NCBI RefSeq assembly: GCF_016592155.1
Contig: NZ_AP024237.1
Coordinates: 3,596,001-3,660,000 of the forward strand
Source of the DNA: Mycobacterium heckeshornense
GTDB taxonomy: Bacteria; Actinomycetota; Actinomycetes; Mycobacteriales; Mycobacteriaceae
Length of the DNA stretch: 64,000 nucleotides
Direction of reading: 5' to 3'
Position numbers and translations under genes: made by a program
The notes under the pieces: model-generated
What the model saw: only the letters and a program-made list of their open reading frames with translations
Database searches by the model: none
What the model was told of the DNA's origin: nothing
Shown: one piece after another, positions 45,982 through 57,100 of the stretch
How positions within the stretch are numbered: the stretch's first letter is position 1
How the letters are laid out: each line of letters opens with the position of its first letter

Positions 45982-46584
45982 GCCGCCACGGTGACCACGA
46001 GTGCGGTTGCCGCCAGCCGCGCGAAGAGCAGCGGCCAGAGCCGTGATTCGGCCGGCGCCTGATGGATGAGCACGAAGTTCAACCCGAACCCGACCCCTGC
46101 CCCGATGGTCAGCCAGGCCACCGTCACGGTAAACCGGCGCGGCCTGCCGTTCCGGTCGGCGCTGTCGCGTCCGAGCAGCACCACCGCGACCAGCGCCAAC
46201 CCGATACCCACCGCGGGCAGCACACCCGGCCGATCCCCCAAGGCGACGCCGACCACAACCGGTACGCCGGCGGTCAGCATGGCGGCCAACGGGGAAACCA
46301 CCGAGATGGGCCCGGCACCCAGCGCCGCGTACAGCCACCACGCGCCGCAGGCCTGGCTGAGTCCGCCCAGTGCGCCCCACAGCAATGCCCCGGCGGGGAT
46401 CGGCCCGCCGACGATGGCGGCCAGCGCGCCGAGCAGCACCATGGCGGCCGGGTAGGACGTCAATACCACCCGCAGGGCGGCCACCCGCCGGGATGCGACG
46501 CCACCGACGAAGTCACTGGCCCCGAACCCGATCGCTGCCGCCAGGGCGAACGCCGGGCCTGCGGGGAAAACGGTCACGGTCCCG

Positions 46585-47418
46585 TCAGCTGGCGGCGATC
46601 ATCGCCACCGACAGCATGGCCAACACCATGCCCACTGCCTGCCAGCGGGTTACCCGTTCCCGCAGCACCACGATGGCCAACACCACGGTCACCGCGGGGT
46701 ACAGCGAAATCAGCACACTGGCCAGGGAAAGCAGCGAGCCGTGCAAGGCCAGCAGCATCGTGATATTTGCACAGGTGTCCAACAGTGCGGCGGCGACCGC
46801 GAGCCGCATCGGTGTCCCAGATGGCAGCCGCAGGTGCCGGGTCAGCGCGGCCACCACGAGAACCAGTAGGGTCGCCGACACTCGGGCAAACACCAGCGGC
46901 CACAGCCGGGATTCGGCCGGGGCCTGGTGGATGAACACGAAGTTCAGCCCGAAAGCGATCCCCGAGCCGATCGTCAGCCAGGCCACCTTGGTGGTGAACC
47001 GATGCGGCCGGGTGTCCTCGTCGGTGGCCTCCCGGCTGACCAAGGTGATGGCCAACATCGCCAGGACGACACCCGCCGAGGCGGATTCGCCGGGCCGTTC
47101 CCCCAGCGCGACCCCGATCCCAACCGGTATGGCCGCATCCAGCACGGCCGCCAGCGGAGACACCACCGAGATCGGTCCGGATCCCAGCGCCGCGTAGAAC
47201 CACCATGCGGCCAACCCCTGGCTCAGTCCGCCCAGCACACCCCACAGCACCGCGGCCGGGTGGATGGGGCCGCCCACTATCGCGGCCACCACACCCAGCA
47301 GCAGTCCGGTGATCGGGTATGACACCAGCACCACGCGAAGCGCGGCCACCCGGCGTGAGGCGATGCCGCCGGCAAAGTCGCTGACGCCGAAGCTGACCGC
47401 GGACAGCTGGGCGTACAC
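46585..47418 (-). CDS. EamA/DMT-family permease
   Basis: Ten-segment membrane permease of the drug/metabolite transporter superfamily, 277 residues in two EamA repeats. It is a paralogue of the disrupted gene next to it (shared blocks include GGVASRR/GGIASRRVAALRVVL, GLSQ-AWWLYAALG, HQAPAESRLWPL and SGTPLRLA). GTG 47418 is the first usable start, six bases from the smpB stop, so it may be read from the smpB operon. Substrate unknown. Confidence 0.88.
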   Translation of the reverse strand: MYAQLSAVSFGVSDFAGGIASRRVAALRVVLVSYPITGLLLGVVAAIVGGPIHPAAVLWGVLGGLSQGLAAWWFYAALGSGPISVVSPLAAVLDAAIPVGIGVALGERPGESASAGVVLAMLAITLVSREATDEDTRPHRFTTKVAWLTIGSGIAFGLNFVFIHQAPAESRLWPLVFARVSATLLVLVVAALTRHLRLPSGTPMRLAVAAALLDTCANITMLLALHGSLLSLASVLISLYPAVTVVLAIVVLRERVTRWQAVGMVLAMLSVAMIAAS

Positions 47419-47426
47419 GGCCCCGA

Positions 47427-47921
47427 TCAGCTCATGCCCTTGACGTGTCGGCCCAACTCTCGCACCACTTCCCGCTGCGCATCGCGGCGCGCCATGTCCT
47501 GTCGTTTGTCGTGCGCTTTCTTGCCGCGCGCCAGTGCGAGTTCCACCTTGACTTTGCCGTGGGAGAAGTACACCGACAGCGGCACCAGCGCGAGGTTACC
47601 ATCCCTGATCTTGCCCACCAGGTGGTCGATCTGGCGGCGATGCAACAACAACTTGCGGTTGCGCCGCGGATCGTGGTTGGTCCAGCTGCCGTGGTGATAC
47701 TCCGGGATATGCATGTTGTGCAGCCACACTTCGCCATTGTCGACGGTGGCGAACGCATCGACCAAGGACGCGTGTCCTTCACGCAGGCTTTTCACCTCGG
47801 TACCGACCAGCGCAACCCCGGCCTCGAAAACCTCGAGGATTGAGAAATCATGCCGCGCTTTGCGATTCGTGACGACGACCTGCCGCCCGTCGCCCGCCTT
47901 CGCTGCCGATTTCTTGGCCAC
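47427..47921 (-). CDS. smpB: tmRNA-binding protein SmpB
   Basis: OB-fold protein of 164 residues that binds the tRNA-like domain of tmRNA and brings it to stalled ribosomes. Characteristic blocks are TNRKARHDFSILEVFEAGVAL, GTEVKSLREGHASL, WLHNMHIPEYHHGSW, RNRKLLLHRRQI and the basic C-terminal tail KRQDMARRDAQREVVREL. GTG 47921 gives MAKKSAAKAG. It lies at the end of the prfB-ftsE-ftsX operon, right after ftsX. Confidence 0.95.
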   Translation of the reverse strand: MAKKSAAKAGDGRQVVVTNRKARHDFSILEVFEAGVALVGTEVKSLREGHASLVDAFATVDNGEVWLHNMHIPEYHHGSWTNHDPRRNRKLLLHRRQIDHLVGKIRDGNLALVPLSVYFSHGKVKVELALARGKKAHDKRQDMARRDAQREVVRELGRHVKGMS

Positions 47922-47923
47922 TG

Positions 47924-48817
47924 CTACCGCCGCACATACACCCGCAGTGTGGCGTAGGCGGTCAGACCGGCCATCGCCACACCCACCAAGAACAGGACCG
48001 GCGAGATATACAGGATGTCGGCGTAGTCGATCCGAGCTATCAGGTTGGCTTGATAGAATTGGCTGAGCGCGTTGTCCAAAAACCACGCGCGCACAACAAT
48101 TAACCCGATCACCGCGATCACCACGCCGACGGTCGCGGCCACCATGGCCTCCAGCAGAAACGGCAACTGGGTGTACCAGCGGCTGGCGCCGACCAGCCGC
48201 ATGATGCCGACTTCGGTGCGCCGCGTGTACGCTGCGACTTGAACCATGTTGGCAATCAACAAGACCGCCCCGATAGCCTGGACCAGAGCGACTGCGAAAG
48301 CCGCACTGCTCAACCCGTCCAGCACGGCAAACAGACGGTCGATCAGATCCTTCTGATTGAGCACCGATAGCACACCGGGTTGGCCTTGCATGGCAGCGTC
48401 AAAGTCCTTGTGCTGCTCCGGATTCTCCAGCTTCACGATAAACGATGCCGGGAACGACTCCTTGCCGGCGACGTCTTTGTATTGCGGGAACTTGCGGATC
48501 GCGTCGTCGTAGGCGTCATCGCGGTTCAGAAACCGCACCGACTTGACGTCGTTACGCGCTTCGATCTTCTCGCGCAACGCCTTACACGCTTGGGTGTCGC
48601 ACGTCGGGTCGTTCGCGGAGACGTCGTTGGTGAGGAAGACCTGCGTCTCGACGCGGTCCAGGTAGATCGCGCGCGAATGCTCGGCCAACCGGACGACGAG
48701 CAGCCCGCCGCCGAACAGGCCGATGGAGATGGCGGTGGTTAAAATCATCGCGATCGTCATGGTCACGTTGCGACGAAGACCGGTGACAACCTCGTTGAAC
48801 AGAAAGCTGAATCGCAC
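47924..48817 (-). CDS. ftsX: Cell-division ABC permease FtsX
   Basis: Permease of 297 residues with four membrane segments, one N-terminal ([23 protein letters not shown]) and three after residue 165. The long extracytoplasmic domain between (about 45-165) is the part that activates peptidoglycan hydrolases. GTG 48817 abuts the ftsE stop at 48818. Length matches Rv3101c. Confidence 0.95.
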   Translation of the reverse strand: MRFSFLFNEVVTGLRRNVTMTIAMILTTAISIGLFGGGLLVVRLAEHSRAIYLDRVETQVFLTNDVSANDPTCDTQACKALREKIEARNDVKSVRFLNRDDAYDDAIRKFPQYKDVAGKESFPASFIVKLENPEQHKDFDAAMQGQPGVLSVLNQKDLIDRLFAVLDGLSSAAFAVALVQAIGAVLLIANMVQVAAYTRRTEVGIMRLVGASRWYTQLPFLLEAMVAATVGVVIAVIGLIVVRAWFLDNALSQFYQANLIARIDYADILYISPVLFLVGVAMAGLTAYATLRVYVRR

Positions 48818-49507
48818 TTAGCGATCCATCCCGTACACGCCGCGCTGCTCGTCTCGCACCAACCTGCCCAGCGACAACTCGACGACTCGCTGGCGCATCG
48901 AGTCGACGATGTGATGATCGTGGGTGGCCATCAGCACGGTGGTCCCGGTCCGGTTGATGCGCTCCAGCAAATCCATGATGTCCTTGCTAGTTTCCGGGTC
49001 CAGGTTGCCGGTGGGCTCGTCGGCCAGCAACACCAGCGGCCGGTTCACGAAGGCGCGCGCGATCGCGACCCGCTGCTGCTCGCCGCCGGACAGCTCGCTG
49101 GGCAGCCGGTTGGCCTTGCCGGACAAGCCGACCATCTCAAGCACGTCGGGCACTACGCGGTTGATGACCTCCCGGCGCTTGCCGATGACCTCCAGCGCGA
49201 ACGCGACGTTTTCGAACACCGTCTTCTGCTGGAGCAGCCGAAAGTCCTGAAACACGCAGCCGATCACTTGCCGCAGGCTGGGGATGTGGCGGCCCGGCAG
49301 CGCGTTGACGTGAAACTTCGAGACCCGGATGTCGCCGGTCGTCGGTTTTTCCTCGGCCAGCAGCAGCCGCATGACCGTCGACTTGCCTGAGCCGGTGGGC
49401 CCGATAAGGAAGACGAACTCACCCTTGTCGATCTTGATGTTGATGTTGTCCAGCGCGGGGCGCGCCGACGATTTGTACTGCTTGCTGACGTGGTCAAGGG
49501 TGATCAT
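48818..49507 (-). CDS. ftsE: Cell-division ABC ATPase FtsE
   Basis: ATPase of 229 residues that works with FtsX. Walker A is GPTGSGKST, the Q-loop CVFQDFRLL, the signature [14 protein letters not shown] and Walker [16 protein letters not shown] 49507 is preferred to the GTG one codon earlier. It is directly joined to ftsX. Confidence 0.96.
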   Translation of the reverse strand: MITLDHVSKQYKSSARPALDNINIKIDKGEFVFLIGPTGSGKSTVMRLLLAEEKPTTGDIRVSKFHVNALPGRHIPSLRQVIGCVFQDFRLLQQKTVFENVAFALEVIGKRREVINRVVPDVLEMVGLSGKANRLPSELSGGEQQRVAIARAFVNRPLVLLADEPTGNLDPETSKDIMDLLERINRTGTTVLMATHDHHIVDSMRQRVVELSLGRLVRDEQRGVYGMDR

Positions 49508-49555
49508 CACGGCACGCCAGTGTAGCGGCGGGTTTCGCCCGGGCAGGCCATCGGA

Positions 49556-50053
49556 TCACGACGGCGGGGCGGGCACCGGGCCCGGCGCCGGTGGCGGGGG
49601 CGGAGGTGCCGGCGGCGGGGGCGGCGGGCCGAACGGCGGCGGCAACACGAACGGCGGCAGTGGGCCGAACGGAGGCGGCGGTGACCCCGTCGGCGACGTG
49701 GTCGTCGGCGTGGTGGTAGTCGGTGGCGTCATCGTCGGTGTTTGAGTCACCGTTACCGTGACCGTCGACGGCGGCTGCTGCAATCTGCTGCGCGGCACCC
49801 ACGTGTAGTTCGGGTCGGGCACGTAGCCCGGCGGCACCACCTGGGTGGCCGGCACTTGTGTTGGTGCAGTCGACGACGGCCGATACGTGTCGTGGACCCA
49901 CCATACCGCCAAGAAGGCAACGATCAATGCCGCCGTGGAGGTGCGCAAATGACCGCCGAATAGGTATGTCGGCCAACGTCTTTCATCGGCGCCGTCAGCC
50001 TTTTTCAGCGCCTTCAGCGCGATGTTCCAATTCCTCGGCAGTGTGAACTTCAC
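49556..50053 (-). CDS. Membrane-anchored proline-rich protein (Rv3103c-like)
   Basis: Protein of 165 residues: a basic cytosolic N-terminus (about 40 residues), one membrane segment (ALIVAFLAVWWV), a Thr/Val-rich linker (STVTVTVTQTPTMTPP) and a C-terminal run of about 50 residues made almost only of Pro, Gly and Phe. The C-terminal tail probably extends through or along the cell wall. GTG 50053 overlaps the mscS stop by four bases. It lies between mscS and ftsE, suggesting a link to envelope or division, but its role is unknown. Confidence 0.88.
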   Translation of the reverse strand: MKFTLPRNWNIALKALKKADGADERRWPTYLFGGHLRTSTAALIVAFLAVWWVHDTYRPSSTAPTQVPATQVVPPGYVPDPNYTWVPRSRLQQPPSTVTVTVTQTPTMTPPTTTTPTTTSPTGSPPPPFGPLPPFVLPPPFGPPPPPPAPPPPPPAPGPVPAPPS

Positions 50054-51027
50054 CGACCGTGCCCTTGTGTTTTGTTCTCGGCACCTTCAGCGGTCGCTGG
50101 GTGCACGATCGCGCCCACCGTCGCCGGTGTGTCATTGGCGGCGCCGATCCCGGCCCGCGCAAGCGCTCGCACCACCAGCACCCGCAATTCGCGGCCGGCC
50201 TGGAACTGCTTGCCGGGCAAGGTGCGGGCGACCAACCGCAGCGTGACGGTGTCGACCTCAATGCTTTCCACACCCATCACGGTTGGCGCATCCAGCAACA
50301 ACTCCCGCAGCACGGCGTCGTCGCGGGCGTGCTCACATTCCTGACGCAGCACCTCGTTGACCTGACCGAGGTCGGCGCTGGTCGGTACCGGAATATCGAC
50401 GACCGCGCGGGCCCAGTCCTTCGACAGGTTCACCGACTTGACGATCTGCCCGTTGGGCACCGTGAAAACCTCGCCGTCGGGCGAGCGCAGTTTCGTCACC
50501 CGCAGCGTGACGTTCTCGACCGTGCCCGCGGCGTCCGTCGATGAGCCCAAAATAGTGAGCTCGACGAGATCGCCAAAGCCGTACTGCTTTTCGGCGATGA
50601 TGAAAAATCCGGCCAGCAAGTCCTTGACCAGTTGCTGGGCGCCGAAACCTAGCGCGGCGCCGAGCACGGTGGCCGGGGCCACCAGCCCGCGCACCGAAAG
50701 CTGCAAGATATCGGCGATCTGGACCGCGACGGCCACCGCGATCAGCACGATCGCCACCCAGGAAATCACCGCGGCCACGGCCTGGCGGTGCTTGGTCGCT
50801 TCCGAACGCACCAGCGCGTCGCTCTCGGCGAACCCGACGTCGAGACGGTCGGTCACCTTTCGGGCCGCCCAGTTGACGAACCGGGCCGCGAGCACGGCGC
50901 CGATCAGCAGCAGGATGACGCGCAGCCCCTTGTCGAGCATCCAGTCCCGGATGTCACCGCGCCACAAGGCGTGCCAGGGTTGCGTCAGGTAGGTTTCGGT
51001 TAGCGCCACGATGGTGGTATCAGTCAT
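50050..51027 (-). CDS. MscS-type mechanosensitive channel (Rv3104c-like)
   Basis: Small-conductance mechanosensitive channel protein of 325 residues. Membrane segments occur at about 30-50 and 85-110, followed by the pore helix region [26 protein letters not shown] and the beta domain VEDVTLRVT-like [18 protein letters not shown]. The pore-lining Gly/Ala pattern is present. ATG 51027 overlaps the prfB stop by eight bases. It would relieve turgor at the cytoplasmic membrane. Confidence 0.92.
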   Translation of the reverse strand: MTDTTIVALTETYLTQPWHALWRGDIRDWMLDKGLRVILLLIGAVLAARFVNWAARKVTDRLDVGFAESDALVRSEATKHRQAVAAVISWVAIVLIAVAVAVQIADILQLSVRGLVAPATVLGAALGFGAQQLVKDLLAGFFIIAEKQYGFGDLVELTILGSSTDAAGTVENVTLRVTKLRSPDGEVFTVPNGQIVKSVNLSKDWARAVVDIPVPTSADLGQVNEVLRQECEHARDDAVLRELLLDAPTVMGVESIEVDTVTLRLVARTLPGKQFQAGRELRVLVVRALARAGIGAANDTPATVGAIVHPATAEGAENKTQGHGR

Positions 51028-52126
51028 CGCCTCGTCTGTTGCGCCACCGGATTCCGGCCTCCAGGAATCCGTCGATGTCCCCGTCCAGCACGGCAGCCGG
51101 GTTGCTGACCTCGTAGTCGGTGCGCAGATCCTTGACCATCTGGTACGGGTGCAAAACGTAGGACCGCATCTGGTTCCCCCAGGAGCTGCCGCCGTCGCCC
51201 TTGAGCGCATCAAGCTCAGCGCGTTCCTCTAAGCGCTTGCGCTCCAACAACTTTGCCTGAAGCACTCGCAAAGCCGACATTTTGTTCTGCAACTGCGACT
51301 TCTCGTTCTGGCAGGTCACGACGATACCGGTGGGTAGATGGGTAAGTCGAACCGCCGAATCGGTGGTGTTCACCGACTGCCCGCCCGGACCGCTGGAGCG
51401 GTAGACGTCGACGCGGATATCGCCTTCCGGGATATCGATGTGATCGGTGGTCTCCACCACCGGCAGCACCTCGACCTCGGCGAACGATGTCTGCCGGCGG
51501 TGCTGGTTGTCGAACGGGCTCAGCCGAACCAGCCGGTGGGTGCCCTGCTCCACCGACAACGTCCCGTAGGCGTAGGGCGCGTGGATGGCGAAAGTAGCGC
51601 TTTTGATCCCGGCCTCCTCGGCATAGGACGTGTCGAACACCTCGACCGGGTAGTTGTGCTGTTCGGCCCAGCGGATGTACATCCGCATCAGCATCTCGGC
51701 CCAGTCGGCGGCATCGACGCCGCCCGCGCCTGAGCGGATGGTGACCAGCGCCTCACGCTCGTCGTATTCGCCGGAAAGCAGGGTCCGCACTTCCATCGCC
51801 TCGATGTCGGCACGCAGCGCCTTGAGCTCGGCCTCGGCTTCGGCGAGCGTGTCGGCACCGCCTTCTTCTTCGGCCAGCTCGTAGAGCACCGGCAGGTCGT
51901 CGAGGCGGCGGCGGAGCTCTTCGACGCGCCGCAGTTCCCCCTGGGCGTGTGACAACTCGCTGGTCACCTGCTGCGCACGGGTCTGGTCTTCCCACAATTT
52001 GGGATCGGATGCCTCGTGCTCGAGCTTCTCGATGCGGCTGCGCAGACCGTCGACGTCGAGCACCCGCTCCACGGTGGTCAGTGTGGAGTCGAGCGCTGCG
52101 ATGTCGGCTTGACGGTCGGGGTCCAC
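51020..52126 (-). CDS. prfB: Peptide chain release factor 2
   Basis: Release factor of 368 residues reading UGA and UAA. The stop-codon recognition motif SPF is in [15 protein letters not shown] and the catalytic GGQ in [21 protein letters not shown] 52126 gives [12 protein letters not shown]. The frame is continuous, so there is no programmed frameshift as in E. coli prfB. It begins the leftward operon prfB-mscS-Rv3103c-ftsE-ftsX-smpB and is divergent from fprA. Confidence 0.96.
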   Translation of the reverse strand: MDPDRQADIAALDSTLTTVERVLDVDGLRSRIEKLEHEASDPKLWEDQTRAQQVTSELSHAQGELRRVEELRRRLDDLPVLYELAEEEGGADTLAEAEAELKALRADIEAMEVRTLLSGEYDEREALVTIRSGAGGVDAADWAEMLMRMYIRWAEQHNYPVEVFDTSYAEEAGIKSATFAIHAPYAYGTLSVEQGTHRLVRLSPFDNQHRRQTSFAEVEVLPVVETTDHIDIPEGDIRVDVYRSSGPGGQSVNTTDSAVRLTHLPTGIVVTCQNEKSQLQNKMSALRVLQAKLLERKRLEERAELDALKGDGGSSWGNQMRSYVLHPYQMVKDLRTDYEVSNPAAVLDGDIDGFLEAGIRWRNRRGDD

Positions 52127-52207
52127 AGCTGCTCACGTTACCGGCGACGCATCCCACGCTGCGACCAGCGGAGCCTCCGTGGCGGTAGCCGTTTAGCATC
52201 GGGGTGT

Positions 52208-53575
52208 ATGCGCCCCTACCACGTCGCGATCGTCGGCTCCGGTCCGTCTGGATTCTTTGCCGCGGCATCGCTGCTTAAGGCCGCCGACTCGTCGGACGAC
52301 ATCGAGGTGGCAGTCGACATGCTGGAAATGTTGCCGACGCCGTGGGGGCTGGTGCGCTCGGGCGTCGCCCCCGACCACCCGAAGATCAAGTCGATCAGCA
52401 AGCAGTTCGAAAAGACCGCCGAAGACCGCCGGTTCCGCTTTTTCGGCAATGTCATAGTTGGCGAGCACGTTCAGGCCGCCGAGCTGGCCGAGCGTTATGA
52501 CGCGGTGATCTATGCGGTCGGCGCGCAATCCGACCGTGCGCTGAACATCCCGGGTGAGGACCTTCCGGGCAGTATCGCCGCCGTCGATTTCGTGGGCTGG
52601 TACAACGCCCACCCGCATTTCCAGGACAGGTCGCCTGATCTGTCCTGCGGTCGGGCTGTGGTGGTCGGCAACGGCAACGTCGCGCTCGATGTCGCCCGCA
52701 TTTTGGTGACGGATCCCGACGTGCTCGCACTGACCGATATCGCCGATCACGCCCTGGAATCCCTGCGCCCATGTGGGGTGGAGGAAGTGATGATCATCGG
52801 TCGGCGCGGCCCGTTGCAGACGGCGTTCACCACGCTGGAGTTGCGCGAACTGGGCGACCTCGACGGGGTCGACGTTGTCGTTGACCCGGCGCAGCTGGAA
52901 GGCATCAGCGACGAGGACGCGGCGGCGGTGGGCAAGACTGCCAAGCAGAACCTCAAGGTGCTACGCGACTACGCTGCACGCCCACTGCGTCCCGGGCATC
53001 GTCGAATTGTGTTGCGGTTCTTGACATCTCCGATCGAAATCAAAGGCGACGGTAAGGTGGAGCGAATCGTTCTGGGCCGCAACGAGCTGGTCACCGACGA
53101 GAGCGGGCGAGTGGTGGCCAAAGACACCGGCGCCCGTGAGGAGCTGCCCGCCCAGTTGGTGGTGCGCTCCGTGGGCTATCGGGGTGTACCCACGCCAGGA
53201 CTGCCGTTCGACGAGCGCAGCGGCACCATCCCCAATGTCAATGGCCGGGTGGAGGGCAGCCGCAACGAATACGTCGTCGGGTGGATCAAGCGCGGCCCAA
53301 CCGGCGTGATCGGCACCAACAAGAAGGACTCCCAAGACACCGTCGACACCCTGCTGGCCGACCTGGCCGCTGCCCGGCAGACGGGGCTGGCTGATTTCGG
53401 GGACAGCCACGCCGACAAGCTCGCCGAATGGCTGGCCTCCCGTCAGCCGAAACTCGTCACCGCCGAGCACTGGCAGGCCATCGACCGATTCGAGCGATCC
53501 GCCGGCGAGCCGCATGGGCGGCCGCGGGTAAAGCTGTCGACGCTGGAGGAGCTGTTGCGGGTAGCACACGGCTGA
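52208..53575 (+). CDS. fprA: NADPH-ferredoxin reductase FprA
   Basis: Adrenodoxin-reductase-like flavoprotein of 455 residues that passes electrons from NADPH to ferredoxins, and so to cytochromes P450. The FAD site is VAIVGSGPSGFF (residues 6-17), the NADPH site VVVGNGNVALDVARIL (about 150) and the FAD-closing segment GWIKRGPTGVIGTNK near residue 360. ATG 52208 gives MRPYHVAIVGSG, as in Rv3106. The previous frame extension is antisense to prfB. Confidence 0.95.
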   Translation: MRPYHVAIVGSGPSGFFAAASLLKAADSSDDIEVAVDMLEMLPTPWGLVRSGVAPDHPKIKSISKQFEKTAEDRRFRFFGNVIVGEHVQAAELAERYDAVIYAVGAQSDRALNIPGEDLPGSIAAVDFVGWYNAHPHFQDRSPDLSCGRAVVVGNGNVALDVARILVTDPDVLALTDIADHALESLRPCGVEEVMIIGRRGPLQTAFTTLELRELGDLDGVDVVVDPAQLEGISDEDAAAVGKTAKQNLKVLRDYAARPLRPGHRRIVLRFLTSPIEIKGDGKVERIVLGRNELVTDESGRVVAKDTGAREELPAQLVVRSVGYRGVPTPGLPFDERSGTIPNVNGRVEGSRNEYVVGWIKRGPTGVIGTNKKDSQDTVDTLLADLAAARQTGLADFGDSHADKLAEWLASRQPKLVTAEHWQAIDRFERSAGEPHGRPRVKLSTLEELLRVAHG

Positions 53576-53983
53576 CTTCGCCGAGGTCCGGTCTTGCCGA
53601 TCGGCCCGACCTGCCCCGCACACCCTGGCCCCCGGCGGTCGGTGATCGCGGCGCACGCCACACGGCGCCGGGTGTGCCCGCTCGATCAACAGGCCGGTTC
53701 GTGCGAGCGGTGCAATTGCGTCACGGAGGTCACCGGCTGGCGTGTCATCACCCGCTGTCAATAAAATCGCAAGGCACACGGCGGAATTCATTGTGCCAAT
53801 CGGTTGTCCCTATCGCTCGACAGCTTTGCCGCGGGATCCAACCACAACGATCAGCGCATGCGAGGTCGGTGTCGGCGTGGCGCTCGTCCAGCGTGGCGCT
53901 TGAGCCGGGGCAAAAACAATCGGCAACGACCGCCACATCTGGCGCAACCAGTGGTATGACGGACGAAGAGGCGCATGCGACGC
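53576..53983. other. Intergenic region upstream of the nar leader
   Basis: No gene is supported; the open frames here are composed of shadow-like Arg/Cys/Ser sequence. The nar promoter should lie here or in the structured leader that follows. No FNR-, DosR- or NarL-type site was identified by eye. Confidence 0.45.
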
Positions 53984-54112
53984 CTGAACCGTCCCGGGGT
54001 TCAGCTCGGGACTGCTCAGGAGGCATCACCTGATCCGCCGAAGACGGGTGGTTTTCCGACCGGCGCAGGAGGGCACGCGCGCGAAAGCGCGCGAACGGAT
54101 CAGGAGGAGCGA
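53984..54112 (+). promoter_or_regulatory. Structured narG leader with possible ribosome-site sequestration
   Basis: Three elements precede narG. A 7-bp stem with 7-base loop, CTGAACC/GGTTCAG, spans 53984-54004. CCTGATCC at 54029-54036 is complementary to GGATCAGG at 54097-54104, which includes the first bases of the narG ribosome site AGGAGGAG. Inside that long-range pairing lie CGCCG/CGGCG (54036-54040 with 54061-54065) and a 7-bp perfect stem capped by a GAAA tetraloop (54076-54093). The arrangement is that of a three-way junction whose closing helix would hide the ribosome site. I do not match it to a named riboswitch class. Confidence 0.5.
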
Positions 54113-54113
54113 A

Positions 54114-57100
54114 GTGGTTGGCACGGCAGAACCCGGCACCCGATCGTCAACCGGGGGCGACCGCGTCGAGCGCGCGACCGCGCGTCCCGCACCGCGGGCT
54201 TACCTGGCGCCGCTGCTCCCGGGTGGCGAGCCCGTCGAGTCGCTGCTGCGTAAGGCGCAATTCTTTACGCCGGGCACACCTACGCCGGATCATCGCGAGG
54301 TGCATCGCCGGGGGGGTCGGGGTGCGGAGGAGTTTTATCGGGAACGGTGGCGGCATGGCAAGGAGGTGCGGTCCACCCACGGTGTGAACTGCACCGGCTC
54401 GTGTTCGTGGAAGGTCTTCGTCAAAGAAGGCATCATCGCCTGGGAGACCCAGGAGACGGATTATCCCTCGGTCGGGCCGGATAGCCCCGAGTACGAGCCG
54501 CGCGGCTGCCCGCGGGGTGCGTCGTTTTCTTGGTACACCTATTCGCCGTCGCGGGTGCGTTACCCGTATGTCCGCCAGCCGCTGCTGCAGATGTGGCGGG
54601 AAGCCCGCTCGCGGCTGGACGACCCGGTGGAGGCGTGGGCGGAGATCACCGCCGATCCTGCGCGAACGACCGCGTATAAGAGCGCACGCGGCAAGGGTGG
54701 GTTTTTGCGCTCGACGTGGGATGAGGTCAGCGAGCTGATCGCGGCCGCGCATGTGCACACGATCAAGACGTATGGGCCCGACCGGGTGGTGGGATTTTCC
54801 CCGATCCCGGCGATGTCGCAGGTGTCGTACGCGGCGGGCACCCGGTTTTTGTCGATGATCGGCGGGACGATCCTGTCGTTTTACGACTGGTATGCCGATA
54901 TGCCGCTGGCTTCTCCGCAGGTGTACGGCGATCAGACCGACGTGCCGGAGTCGGGTGACTGGTGGAACGCGGCCTACCTGATCATCTGGGGCACCAACCT
55001 GCCGATCACCCGCACCCCGGATGCGCATTTCATGGTCGAGGCCCGCTACCGCGGCCAGAAGGTGGTCGTGGTCAGCCCGGATTATTCCGACCACACCAAG
55101 TTCGCCGACGACTGGCTGGCCTGCGCGCCGGGCACCGACGGGGCGCTGGCGATGGCGATGGGGCACGTGGTGTTGTCGGAGTTCTTCCGCGACCGCCAGG
55201 TGCCCTATTTCCAGCAGTATGTGAAGACCTACACCGACCTGCCTTTCCTGGTGACCCTGCGGGAGCGCGGCGATGCCTATGCTCCGGACCGGTTTTTGAC
55301 CGCCGCCGACCTGGGTCACGACGGTGAGCTCGCGGTACAGCAGACGGTGCTATTGGACTCGGCGACCGGGCAGCCGGTCGTGCCCAACGGGACCATCGCC
55401 GATCATTACAGCGATGCGGGCAAGGGCAAGTGGAATCTGGATCTCGGCGACCTCGACCCGCTGCTGAGCCTGTATGGCCGGCACGAGCGGGCGGTCGCCA
55501 TCGACCTGCCCCGCTTCGACATCGGTGAGACCGAGGGCGGCGGTGCCATCCGCCGCGGCGTGCCGGTTCTAAGGCTGGGCCAGAAGCTGGTGACGACGGT
55601 GTTCGACTTGCTCATGGCCCACTACGCAGTGGCGCGCCCCGGCTTGCCCGGCGAATGGCCCACCGGCTACGACGACGCGTCGCAACCGTACACGCCTGCC
55701 TGGCAGCAGGCGATCACGTCGGTGCCGGCCGAAGCGGCTGCCCGGGTGGCCCGCGAATTCGCCCGCAATGCAGAGCTCTCCAAAGGCAGGTCGATGATCG
55801 CGATGGGCGCGGGCACCAATCATTGGTTCCATTCCGACCAGATCTATCGCAGCTTTTTCACGCTGACGATGCTGTGCGGCTGCCAGGGGGTCAACGGCGG
55901 CGGCTGGGCGCACTATGTCGGTCAGGAAAAGGTGCGTCCGCTGACCGGGTGGCAGCAGGTGGCGTTCGCACTAGACTGGCAGCGCCCGACGCGGCAGATG
56001 ACCGGCACCTCGTTTTTCTACTTGCACACCGACCAGTGGCGCTACGAGCAGTTCGGCGCCGACGAGCTGGCCAGCCCGCTGGGTCGCGGATTGTTTCGGG
56101 GCAAGGCGATGGCCGACGTGCTGGCCCAGTCCGCGCGGCTGGGCTGGGCGCCGTCGTTTCCGACGTTCGACCGCAACCCGCTGGATTTGGCCGATGCCGC
56201 GGCCGCGGCCGGCAAGAGCGTCGCCGACTATGTCATCGACGAATTACGCTCTGGCCGAATGGGTTTCGCGGGCGAGGATCCCGACAATCCAGTGAACTTC
56301 CCGCGTGTACTGACGGTGTGGCGGGCCAATTTGCTGGGCTCGTCCGGTAAGGGCATGGAGTATTTCATGCGCCATCTGCTGGGCACCCATAACGCGGTGC
56401 GGGCAAACGAAACGCCCGAGGCGCTGCGCCCGGCCGAGGTGCGCTGGCGCGACGAGGCACCGTGCGGCAAGCTCGATTTGGCCGTGGCCATCGACTTTCG
56501 GATGACCAGTACCTGCACGTATTCCGATATCGTGCTGCCGGCGGCGACCTGGTACGAAAAGTACGACATCTCCACCACCGACATGCATCCGTTCGTGCAC
56601 TCGTTCAACCCGGCCATCCCACCCCCGTGGGAGGCCCGCACCGACTTTGACGCGTTCGCCACCATTGCCCGCGATTTCTCCCGGCTCGCCGCAAAACATC
56701 TGGGCACGCGCACCGACGTGATCGCCGCGCCGCTGATGCACGACACACCCGATGAGCTGGCCCAACCCCGCGGGGTGGTGCGCGATTGGCGGTATGGGGA
56801 GTGCGACCCGATACCGGGCAAGACGATGCCGAAGCTGGTGAGCGTCGAGCGCGACTACGCCGCGGTCGCCGACAAATGGGCTGCGCTGGGCCCACTCGTC
56901 GAAACGATGGGCACCCCGGTGAAAAGCATCAGCTGGAAACCCGCCCGGGCAGTCGAGTTCCTTGGCCGCAAGAATGGAATCGTCCACGGCGGGGTCGCCA
57001 ATGGCCGGCCATCGCTGGCACGTGACGTTTACATGGCCGATGCGACCCTCGCGCTGTCGGGCACCACCAACGGCGCGGTCGCGATGCAGGGCTGGCAGGC

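Larger units (their letters stand above)
43721..46577 (-). pseudogene. EamA-family permease gene split by an insertion sequence
   Basis: Drug/metabolite-type membrane permease gene interrupted by the element at 43983-45975. The first part (46577 down to 45976) encodes about 200 residues with six or more membrane segments, ending VAALSRS; the rest (43982 down to 43721) encodes LQVPSGTPLRLALIAAV to AVAMIAAG. Removing the element and one 6-bp target copy restores the frame as VAALSRNLQVPS, matching VAALTRHLRLPS in the intact paralogue at 46585-47418. The gene is therefore broken only by the insertion. Confidence 0.9.

Noticed and set aside
51028-51213. Upstream extension of the MscS frame
   Set aside because: It is the shadow of prfB; the channel protein begins at ATG 51027 like Rv3104c.
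51020-52126. Programmed frameshift in prfB
   Set aside because: The frame is continuous from start to stop with no internal UGA, as expected outside groups that use the frameshift.
53748-54029. Leftward 93-residue frame upstream of narG
   Set aside because: No ribosome site, no family similarity, and it covers the structured leader.
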